Below are positions 1 through 5,241 of a stretch of 5,241 nt of DNA, one piece after another. The position numbers were made by a program, and so were the translations under genes. A model generated the notes under the pieces. That model saw only the letters and a program-made list of their open reading frames with translations. It was not told the origin of the DNA and made no database searches. Within the stretch, counting starts at the first letter, position 1, and every line of letters starts with the position of its first letter. The stretch comes from HyVt-560 sp964577195. GTDB taxonomy: Bacteria; Pseudomonadota; Gammaproteobacteria; UWMA-0217. The stretch spans positions 1-5,241 of the forward strand of contig CAZNYF010000178.1 in NCBI GenBank assembly GCA_964577195.1. Reading direction: 5' to 3'.

Positions 1-110
1 AGGATGCGGAAGCTTTGCCTACAGGACGTAGGTAAGGGGCGTGAGCAGGATGCGGAAGCTTTGCCTACAGGACGTAGGTAAGGGGCGTGAGCAGGATGCG
101 GAAGCTTTGC
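1..110. repeat. 46-bp tandem repeat, two full copies plus an 18-bp partial third
   Basis: Bases 1-46 and 47-92 are identical, and 93-110 repeats the first 18 bases of the unit. The unit starts AGGATGCGGAAGC and ends GGGGCGTGAGC. Each full copy contains an inverted repeat, CTTTGCCTAC / GTAGGTAAGG, around a 5-base AGGAC loop (13-37 and 59-83). The 10 pairs include two G-T wobbles, which would be G-U pairs in RNA from the + strand but A-C mismatches in RNA from the - strand. The 46-bp period is not a multiple of three, so the array shifts frame from copy to copy. Stops occur in all three + frames by base 81 (29-31, 33-35, 79-81), so any upstream gene must end by there. The array may begin before the window. 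It does not have the repeat-spacer layout of a CRISPR array. Its family is not recognised. Confidence 0.95.
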
Positions 111-123
111 AGGAGCAAAGGAG
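105..123 (+). promoter_or_regulatory. Ribosome-binding site of the PIN gene, partly inside a small hairpin
   Basis: AAAGGAG at 117-123 is a strong Shine-Dalgarno sequence 5 bases before the ATG at 129 and fixes that start. CTTTGC (105-110), which is the end of the partial repeat copy, is exactly complementary to GCAAAG (115-120) with an AGGA tetraloop. The resulting 6-bp hairpin would pair the AAAG part of the Shine-Dalgarno sequence. The ribosome-binding site is clear. Control by the hairpin is inference only. Confidence 0.7.
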
Positions 124-128
124 CGTAA

Positions 129-539
129 ATGTCGATAGTGCTTGTTGATACCTGTGTGATCGCAGATTTGGCTGATCCAGAAGGCGCGTGGTTTGAATGG
201 AGTGCTTCAACGCTGGAGCGGCTCGATCAAACTCACAAATTGGTGATTAATCCAATTATCTATAGTGAGTGTTCGGTTGCTTTTGAAACGATTGAAGAGG
301 TCGAACAACTATTTGAAGGGTTAAGGCTGGAAATACGGGAGCTTTCCCGTGAATCACTATTTCTGGCGGGTAAAGCGTTTCTCCAATATCGCCGCAACAA
401 GGGGCAAAAGGGTAATGTGTTACCTGATTTCTTTATTGGCGCGCATGCGGCAGTTGAGAATTTCACTTTGGTAACCAGAGATCTAAATAGATTCTCAACT
501 TATTTTCCGTCACTGGAAATAGTCACTCCAGATATTTGA
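129..539 (+). CDS. PIN-domain ribonuclease, VapC-like toxin
   Basis: The 136-residue protein has the size and layout of a single PIN domain, the metal-dependent ribonuclease fold of VapC toxins in type II toxin-antitoxin systems. The expected acidic residues are visible: Asp7 in LVDTCV at the end of the first strand, Glu47 in IIYSECS, Asp100 in LPDFFIGAHA, and Asp118 in LVTRDLNRF. The last segment (TRDLNRFSTYFPSLEIVTPD) is the usual PIN C-terminal signature. VapC enzymes cleave RNA, often tRNA or rRNA, in the cytoplasm and are held inactive by an antitoxin encoded just upstream. Here the 128 bases upstream are filled by tandem repeats and no antitoxin is visible; it would have to end by base 81 or be missing. 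No promoter is evident in the GC-rich repeat block, so transcription from an upstream operon is likely. The start is fixed by the AAAGGAG at 117-123. The nuclease fold is well supported. The toxin role and RNA target are inferred. Confidence 0.9.
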   Translation: MSIVLVDTCVIADLADPEGAWFEWSASTLERLDQTHKLVINPIIYSECSVAFETIEEVEQLFEGLRLEIRELSRESLFLAGKAFLQYRRNKGQKGNVLPDFFIGAHAAVENFTLVTRDLNRFSTYFPSLEIVTPDI

Positions 540-552
540 TCTGTGTTGTACA

Positions 553-608
553 AGGAGCGGCGCCTCGCCGCGAAAACTGTTGAGCATCGCGGCGAGGGCG
601 CCGCTCCT
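553..608. repeat. REP doublet in inverted orientation (REPIN)
   Basis: Arms 553-573 and 587-608 are inverted copies that pair over 21 bp, with one bulged G (596) and a 13-base loop (574-586). Each arm is itself a REP-like hairpin: GCGGCG/CGCCGC at 557-562 with 566-571 (3-base loop), and at 589-594 with 599-604 (4-base loop). Read on the - strand, the right unit begins GTAGGAGC, the head and palindrome arrangement of gammaproteobacterial REP elements, which are spread by RAYT (TnpA_REP) transposases. The left unit has CAAGGAGC in the same place, so its GTAG head seems lost. The element fills the gap between two convergent genes and could stop transcription from both sides, although it has no long T tract. 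The structure is seen directly; the REP class assignment is from recognition of the pattern. Confidence 0.88.
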
Positions 609-1146
609 ACACAAATATTTTTGTGAAATCAAACTGGATGTCGCAATCCTCTATTGAGAATGAAACGGTTTTATTGTTGGTGTCGAGCATTTTTTGAAAC
701 TTCCCTGAGACTTGCTGGAACACCTTGGCGATGCGATCAACTGGATCTACAATGACGTAATATTCCACGCCTTCACGTTCGTACAGGTTGAATTTTGTTT
801 CCCGATCTTTTTTTGCAGTTGAGGGCGAAAGAATTTCAAAAATCACTGCGGGAGCCTGGCTGATGTAGATACCTTCTGGCGGGAAGCAAACCACTAGGTT
901 ATCGGGTTGAACGATAGTGTCTTCGCTTATTTTCCAGTCAACCGGTAGTAAAGCGTGGCAGTGCTCACAATCGTCCAGGAGCTCGGCTAAGTGTCGATCA
1001 ATTTTGCTGCTGATGTGTTGATGATTAACCGAGGGCGCGGGCGTCATTGCATAAGGAATTCCGTGAATTATTTCCCAGCGTCCTTCCCACAGACAATATT
1101 CATTGTAGGTGTAATGTGGCAAATCTTGTAGATTGATCGAACTCAT
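607..1146 (-). CDS. Uma2 family protein (DUF820, PD-(D/E)XK nuclease-like fold)
   Basis: The 179-residue protein matches the Uma2/DUF820 family, which has a restriction-endonuclease-like fold and is best known from its many copies in cyanobacteria. Visible family signatures in order are: an N-terminal YTYNEYCLWEGRWEIIHGIPYAMTPAPS segment (residues 12-39, with Glu25); VQPDNLVV (79-86) with the conserved Asp82; FEILSPST (103-110) with Glu104; and a DRETKFNLYEREGVEYYVIVDP helix-strand (114-135) with Lys118. These acidic and lysine residues are the expected metal-site set, so the active site looks intact. The biological role of the family is not established; a DNA nuclease activity is inferred from the fold. 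Length is normal, and the end (FDFTKIFV) looks natural. The TAG stop (607-609) lies inside the REP element. The gene is convergent with the PIN gene. No good Shine-Dalgarno sequence stands before the ATG at 1146; the nearest purine run, CTGAGGCGGG, lies about 14 or more bases upstream. Confidence 0.9.
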   Translation of the reverse strand: MSSINLQDLPHYTYNEYCLWEGRWEIIHGIPYAMTPAPSVNHQHISSKIDRHLAELLDDCEHCHALLPVDWKISEDTIVQPDNLVVCFPPEGIYISQAPAVIFEILSPSTAKKDRETKFNLYEREGVEYYVIVDPVDRIAKVFQQVSGKFQKMLDTNNKTVSFSIEDCDIQFDFTKIFV

Positions 1147-1190
1147 AAGCTAAGTATATACCCGCCTCAGCTCAAAATCCCGTATTTAAG

Positions 1191-1206
1191 CCACGTTAGA
1201 ACGGTG
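1191..1206. promoter_or_regulatory. Small inverted repeat in the divergent intergenic region, possible operator
   Basis: CGTT-AG-AACG at 1194-1203 is a perfect 4+4 inverted repeat. It extends imperfectly to CCACGTT/AACGGTG (5 of 7 positions symmetric). It lies between the divergent Uma2 and oxidoreductase genes, about 26 bp upstream of the proposed extended -10, where a regulator could act. A palindrome this short is expected fairly often by chance, so this is only a candidate. Confidence 0.2.
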
Positions 1207-1231
1207 ATTCCCATGGTTTGAATTCTGATCA

Positions 1232-1240
1232 TGCTATTAT
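1232..1240 (+). promoter_or_regulatory. Candidate extended -10 promoter for the large oxidoreductase gene
   Basis: TGCTATTAT matches the extended -10 form TGnTATAAT with one mismatch in the hexamer. Transcription would start near 1246-1248 and give a leader of about 20 bases before the ATG at 1268. No good -35 lies at the usual 16-18 bp; TTGAAT at 1218-1223 is only 11 bp away. An extended -10 can work with a poor -35. This is a prediction from sequence only. Confidence 0.4.
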
Positions 1241-1267
1241 TCGCATCCGTTTCTATCGCCTTTTTTT

Positions 1268-4200
1268 ATGACCACCGCACCCGCTCGCATTCGCGAGATT
1301 CCCTACAACTACACCTCTTTTTCTGATCGAGAAATTGTCATCAGGCTGCTCGGTGCCGAGATGTGGGATGTGCTCGAGAATCTCCGTTCACGACGCAATA
1401 CAGGGATTTCCGCGCGTATGTTGTTCGAGGTGCTGGGCGATCTTTGGGTGGTCTCTCGTAACCCTTATATCCAGACAGATTTGCTGGAAAACCCGAAACG
1501 CTTGAGCGGCTTGGTCGAAGCGATGCAGCACCGTCTCAGGCAAATCCAGATACGGGCGAATGGCAATGAAGAAGCGCTCAAGCTGGCTCAAAGTGCCTGT
1601 GAAGCGGTGGACAGCTTTGAACGCTGGTTTCCCGAGCGCCAACAGCTGCAAAACAAACTACAAAAATCGCTGGGTAAAATAACCCGCAAAGACAATATTA
1701 ATTTCGGTGGTCTCGCCAGAGTCTCACACGTTACCGATGCGACTGATTGGCGGGTTGAGTTGCCTCTAGTGGTATTAACGCCAGACAGTGAAGCTGAGAT
1801 GGCCGCGATGATTGCTTGTTGCATCAAGCATGAGTTAACCATTATCCCGCGCGGTGGTGGCACAGGTTACACCGGTGGCGCAGTACCACTGGATGAATGC
1901 AGCGCTGTTATCAATACCGAGAAACTGGAAGACCTCGGCGCCGTGGTGCTAAAAAAGCTGCCAGGTGTAGAGCAACAAGTCGCAACGGTACAAACGGGTG
2001 CGGGTGTCGTCACACGCCGAGTTTCTGATATTGCTGTTGCCAATGGCTACGTTTTTGCCGTTGACCCTACCTCGCAAGATGCCTCCACCATTGGCGGTAA
2101 TATCGCCATGAACGCCGGTGGTAAAAAGGCTGTGCTGTGGGGAACCACGCTCGATAATCTCAGCTGGTGGAAAATGGTCACGCCCGATGCCAAATGGCTC
2201 AAAGTCGAGCGACTCAACCATAATTTAGGAAAAATTCACGAACAGGAAACTGTCCAATTTCGACTTTCCCGATTTTCCGCCGATGGCAAAACGCTAGAAA
2301 GTGAACCAGAAATACTAACGTTTCCCGGTCGCTTGTTTCGTAAATTGGGACTGGGAAAAGACGTTACCGATAAATTCCTTGGAGGACTGCCTGGCGTACA
2401 AAAAGAAGGTTGCGATGGCCTGATTACTTCCGCCGAATTTATCCTGCATAAAATGCCGCAGCAGATGCGCACCGTCTGCCTCGAATTTCATGGCGATGAT
2501 TTACACGAAGCCGTTCCCGCGATTGTCGAAATAATCGACTCATTGAAAAATAATCCAAAAGTACTTTTATCTGGTTTGGAACATCTGGACGAACGCTATA
2601 TTAAAGCAGTCAAATACACCCCTAAAGGCTCTGCAGGTCGATTGCCTAAAATGGTATTAATTGCAGATATCGCAGGTGAAGCGTCGGATGCTGTCGTAGC
2701 CGCAACAGAAAAAGTTGTCGTATTAGCAGAAAAACGACAGGGCAGAGGGTTTATTGCCGTCAGCCCCGAAGCCCGTCAGCAGTTTTGGCAAGACCGCGCC
2801 AGAACAGCCGCCATTGCAGCGCATACCAACGCATTTAAAATTAATGAAGACGTTGTGATTCCACTGAATAATCTGGCAGCTTACAGTGAAGGCATTGAGC
2901 GAATTAATATCGAGCAATCGATTAAAAGTAAATTACGCACCCTGGTCGAGGTTAGGGAATATATAGAATCCAACCCGACCGAATTACAGAACGAAGCACT
3001 CTCGCAGGGTGGTGAAGAGCGACGCGAACGGATCGACAATAAAATTGATTCAGCTCGCTTGCGTCTTAATCGCGTTGAAAAACTCTGGCAATCAATCCTC
3101 GATGAGCGTGAATCAGATGCTTCAGCGCATCTGCAATTACTGGATGATACGGCGCTTGATGCACTGAATTCAGAAAAACAAAAAACACGTATTATTGATT
3201 TATTACTTCGCCGCAGTTTAAGAATCTCGTATCAGGAAGCAGTTAATAAACCCTTAAAGTCATTATTCGCCGGAAATGATTATCAGCCGGTACGTGAGAA
3301 AATCGCTGAAATTCATCAGCGGCATCGTAGTAGCAGGTTATTTATTGCGCTGCACATGCACGCAGGTGATGGCAACGTACATACTAATATTCCCGTGCAT
3401 TCCAATGACTATCAAATGCTGCACGAAGCTGAGCATATGGTGGATCAGGTGATGGCGCTGGCGGTGTCTTTGGATGGTGTTATTTCCGGTGAGCATGGTA
3501 TCGGGATCACTAAATTCCAATATCTTGATCAAGACGTCATTGAAGCTTTTAGAAAATATAAAAATAAAGTGGACCCAAAAGGCTTTTTTAATCGCGGTAA
3601 ATTACTTGCGGGTTCTGGGTTGGATAATGCTTATACGCCATCTTTACGTTTGGTGCAGCAGGAAGCACTTATTCTTGAAGACAGTGCTTTGGGTGATTTG
3701 AATAATGAAATTAGCCATTGTCTACGTTGCGGTAAATGCAAACCAGTCTGTACCACCCATGTCCCGCGCGCTAATTTACTGTACTCACCCAGAGACAAAA
3801 TCCTTGCCACTGGCTTAATGATTGAAGCCTTTCTTTACGAAGAACAAACCCGGCGTGGAATATCGACTCAGCATTTTGATGAAATGAATGATGTCGCTGA
3901 TCATTGCACGGTTTGCCATCGCTGCTTATCACCGTGTCCTGTGGATATTGATTTTGGCGAAGTTACCGTTCACATGCGTGAAATTCTCAAGCAACGCGGG
4001 CAGAGAAATACCAGTTTGGTCACCAAAGCATCCATGGCATTTTTGAATGTCAAAGATCCGGTAAAAATTAAAATGATGCGCAAGGGGATGATCGAATGGG
4101 GCTATAAAGGCCAGCGTCTAGGGCATAACCTATTCAAAAAAATCGGTCTGTTAAAGCGAGATAAGCGCCCTGCATCAACCACCGGAAAATCTACCATACC

Positions 4201-5113
4201 GACACAAGTCGTGCAGTTTGTCAGAAAGCCGATGCCTGCCAATTTACCCTCTAGACCAATGCGTGCCTTGCTGGATATTGAAGACGAAAAACGGGTGCCG
4301 ATTCTTCGTGATCCGAGTAAGTGTGATGACCGTAGCGAAGCCGTCTTTTATTTCCCTGGCTGTGGTTCCGAGCGTTTGTTTAGCCAGGTCGGTTTAGCAA
4401 CGCTAGCCATGTTATATAAAACCGGCGTGCAAACAGTTTTACCACCTGGATATTTGTGCTGTGGTTATCCGCAACACGCCAGTGGTGACAGTAAAAAAGG
4501 CAGAGCGATTAGCACTGAAAATAGAGTGCTGTTTCACCGTATCGCCAACACCTTAAATTATCTGGATATTAAAACCGTTATTGTCTCCTGCGGCACCTGT
4601 ATGGATCAATTGTTGAAATATGAATTTGAACAAATTTTCCCAGATTGTAAATTATTGGATATTCATGAGTTTCTTGCAGATAAAGGCGTGAAGCTTGAGG
4701 GCGTTACGGGTAAAAAATATATTTATCACGAGCCTTGTCATTCGCCCATTAAAACCAGAGATTCGATAAAATTAACGGAATCTCTGCTAGGTGCCGAAGT
4801 TAAATTATCAGACCGCTGTTGTGGCGAAGCAGGCACGTTTGCAGTGAGCCGCCCTGATATTGCCAGCCAAGTTCGCTTCAGAAAGCAGGAAGAATTACAG
4901 AGTGATATTCAAGCACTAGGCGAAGAAAACAACTTAAAAATCCTCACTTCATGCCCGGCTTGCCAGCAGGGATTAGAACGATATGCCGATGATACCGGCC
5001 TGGAAACGGATTACATTGTTGTCGAGCTGGCTAATTCACTATTAGGTGACAAATGGCAAAACCGGTTTATTGAAACGGTTAAAAAAGAAGGTGTTGAAAA
5101 GGTATTGCTTTAA
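1268..5113 (+). CDS. DUF3683-type FAD/iron-sulfur oxidoreductase, GlcD-GlcF-like fusion
   Basis: The 1281-residue protein is a probable 2-hydroxyacid dehydrogenase that joins flavin and Fe-S subunits in one chain. Domains in order: a DUF3683 N-terminal region (about 1-130, starting with RIREIPYNYTSFSDREIV); an FAD-binding PCMH domain (about 165-400) with PRGGGTGYTGG at 194-204 and GGNIAMNAGG at 276-285; and a GlcD-type FAD-oxidase C-terminal domain (to about 780) with KINEDVVIP at 524-532, HMHAGDGNVH at 696-705, SGEHGIG at 740-746 and DPKGFFNRGK at 769-778. A charged helical stretch of roughly 120-130 residues interrupts that domain after about 543. Two 4Fe-4S motifs follow (Cys818/821/824/828 and Cys880/883/886/890), then two cysteine-rich CCG domains (Cys1032, 1064/1065, 1108/1111; and Cys1157, 1184/1185, 1229/1232). 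No signal peptide or membrane segment is seen, so it is cytoplasmic or peripheral. Candidate substrates are D-lactate, glycolate or D-2-hydroxyglutarate; the acceptor is unknown. The ATG at 1268 is the only in-frame start after the stop at 1226, but it has no Shine-Dalgarno sequence. No partner gene lies on the same strand within the window. Length is normal for the family as I recall it. Confidence 0.93.
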   Translation: MTTAPARIREIPYNYTSFSDREIVIRLLGAEMWDVLENLRSRRNTGISARMLFEVLGDLWVVSRNPYIQTDLLENPKRLSGLVEAMQHRLRQIQIRANGNEEALKLAQSACEAVDSFERWFPERQQLQNKLQKSLGKITRKDNINFGGLARVSHVTDATDWRVELPLVVLTPDSEAEMAAMIACCIKHELTIIPRGGGTGYTGGAVPLDECSAVINTEKLEDLGAVVLKKLPGVEQQVATVQTGAGVVTRRVSDIAVANGYVFAVDPTSQDASTIGGNIAMNAGGKKAVLWGTTLDNLSWWKMVTPDAKWLKVERLNHNLGKIHEQETVQFRLSRFSADGKTLESEPEILTFPGRLFRKLGLGKDVTDKFLGGLPGVQKEGCDGLITSAEFILHKMPQQMRTVCLEFHGDDLHEAVPAIVEIIDSLKNNPKVLLSGLEHLDERYIKAVKYTPKGSAGRLPKMVLIADIAGEASDAVVAATEKVVVLAEKRQGRGFIAVSPEARQQFWQDRARTAAIAAHTNAFKINEDVVIPLNNLAAYSEGIERINIEQSIKSKLRTLVEVREYIESNPTELQNEALSQGGEERRERIDNKIDSARLRLNRVEKLWQSILDERESDASAHLQLLDDTALDALNSEKQKTRIIDLLLRRSLRISYQEAVNKPLKSLFAGNDYQPVREKIAEIHQRHRSSRLFIALHMHAGDGNVHTNIPVHSNDYQMLHEAEHMVDQVMALAVSLDGVISGEHGIGITKFQYLDQDVIEAFRKYKNKVDPKGFFNRGKLLAGSGLDNAYTPSLRLVQQEALILEDSALGDLNNEISHCLRCGKCKPVCTTHVPRANLLYSPRDKILATGLMIEAFLYEEQTRRGISTQHFDEMNDVADHCTVCHRCLSPCPVDIDFGEVTVHMREILKQRGQRNTSLVTKASMAFLNVKDPVKIKMMRKGMIEWGYKGQRLGHNLFKKIGLLKRDKRPASTTGKSTIPTQVVQFVRKPMPANLPSRPMRALLDIEDEKRVPILRDPSKCDDRSEAVFYFPGCGSERLFSQVGLATLAMLYKTGVQTVLPPGYLCCGYPQHASGDSKKGRAISTENRVLFHRIANTLNYLDIKTVIVSCGTCMDQLLKYEFEQIFPDCKLLDIHEFLADKGVKLEGVTGKKYIYHEPCHSPIKTRDSIKLTESLLGAEVKLSDRCCGEAGTFAVSRPDIASQVRFRKQEELQSDIQALGEENNLKILTSCPACQQGLERYADDTGLETDYIVVELANSLLGDKWQNRFIETVKKEGVEKVLL

Positions 5114-5114
5114 A

Positions 5115-5134
5115 ATTCCCTTTGGGTTTTATTT
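5115..5134 (+). terminator. Weak candidate terminator after the oxidoreductase gene
   Basis: Just after the TAA stop, CCC-TTT-GGG (5118-5126) is followed by TTTTATTTG. With a two-base internal mismatch, flanking A and T bases could lengthen the stem. The stem has only three G-C pairs, weak for an intrinsic terminator, but no better one is seen before the window ends. Confidence 0.25.
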
Positions 5135-5241
5135 GTGTATCTCCTTTTCTGCCCCGCAATGTTAAAAACAGCAGGCCATCCTTGAGAATACTGACATTTC
5201 TGAAGTCCTACTAGCCTCTGCCGGCGAATCCCAGTCTGTAT

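Noticed and set aside
1..110. CRISPR-like array
   Set aside because: The 46-bp units are directly adjacent with no variable spacers, there are only two full copies, and no cas genes are visible.
19..210. 63-residue - strand open frame across the tandem repeat and the start of the PIN gene
   Set aside because: It is made mostly of repeat sequence and the antisense of the PIN gene, and resembles no known family; a shadow.
1153..1158. TATACT as a -10 box for the Uma2 gene on the - strand
   Set aside because: It lies only about 6 bases before the ATG, which would put the transcription start at or inside the start codon, and no -35 is evident at proper spacing.
1218..1240. TTGAAT with TATTAT as a classical -35/-10 pair
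   Set aside because: The spacer is only 11 bp; the -10 is kept only as an extended -10 candidate.
1949..2221. 90-residue - strand open frame and similar antisense frames at 1388-1651, 1588-1863, 2236-2472, 2723-2917 and 3338-3532
   Set aside because: All lie opposite conserved domains of the oxidoreductase, lack own family signatures and are expected by chance in a long gene.
3474..3701. 75-residue + strand open frame inside the large gene
   Set aside because: It is an out-of-frame shadow of a region coding for the conserved SGEHGIG and DPKGFFNRGK motifs in the main frame.
4172..4200. TTGKST in the large protein (near residue 973) resembling a Walker A P-loop
   Set aside because: It lacks the preceding GxxxxGK spacing and strand context and lies in a Pro/Lys/Ser-rich linker between Fe-S and CCG domains.

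Overview
The window looks like chromosomal DNA of a gammaproteobacterium of moderate GC content. Two observations support this: an inverted pair of REP-type palindromes of the GTAGGAGC(GGCG...CGCC)GCGA class seen in gammaproteobacteria, and a very long DUF3683-type FAD/Fe-S oxidoreductase typical of beta- and gammaproteobacteria. The genus cannot be fixed from this sequence; a methanotroph-like or similar environmental lineage is only a guess.

Layout. Bases 1-110 hold two complete 46-bp tandem repeats and an 18-bp partial third copy, each full copy able to fold into a hairpin. This repeat block runs directly into the ribosome-binding site of a PIN-domain (VapC-like) ribonuclease gene (129-539, + strand). 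Any partner antitoxin would lie upstream of the window. A REP doublet (REPIN, about 553-608) separates this gene from a convergent Uma2/DUF820 gene with a PD-(D/E)XK-like fold (607-1146, - strand). The stop codon of the Uma2 gene lies inside the REP element. A 121-bp divergent intergenic region (1147-1267), with a plausible extended -10 promoter, leads into one large gene (1268-5113, + strand). That gene encodes a 1281-residue, multi-domain flavin/iron-sulfur oxidoreductase. The last 128 bases hold no convincing gene.

How the parts relate. The left 1.15 kb has accessory character: two small nuclease-fold genes, a tandem repeat and a REPIN. The right 3.85 kb is a metabolic gene. Its product combines the functions of separate GlcD-like (FAD) and GlcF/HdrB-like (two 4Fe-4S ferredoxin clusters plus two cysteine-rich CCG domains) subunits in one chain. 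It probably oxidises a 2-hydroxyacid such as D-lactate, glycolate or D-2-hydroxyglutarate and passes electrons through Fe-S centres to an unidentified acceptor. There is no sign that it works with the two small genes. I do not see a clear new defence or mobile system. The points most worth following are the repeat hairpin at the toxin's ribosome-binding site, the REPIN at the Uma2 stop codon, and the helical insertion and double CCG motif in the large enzyme.
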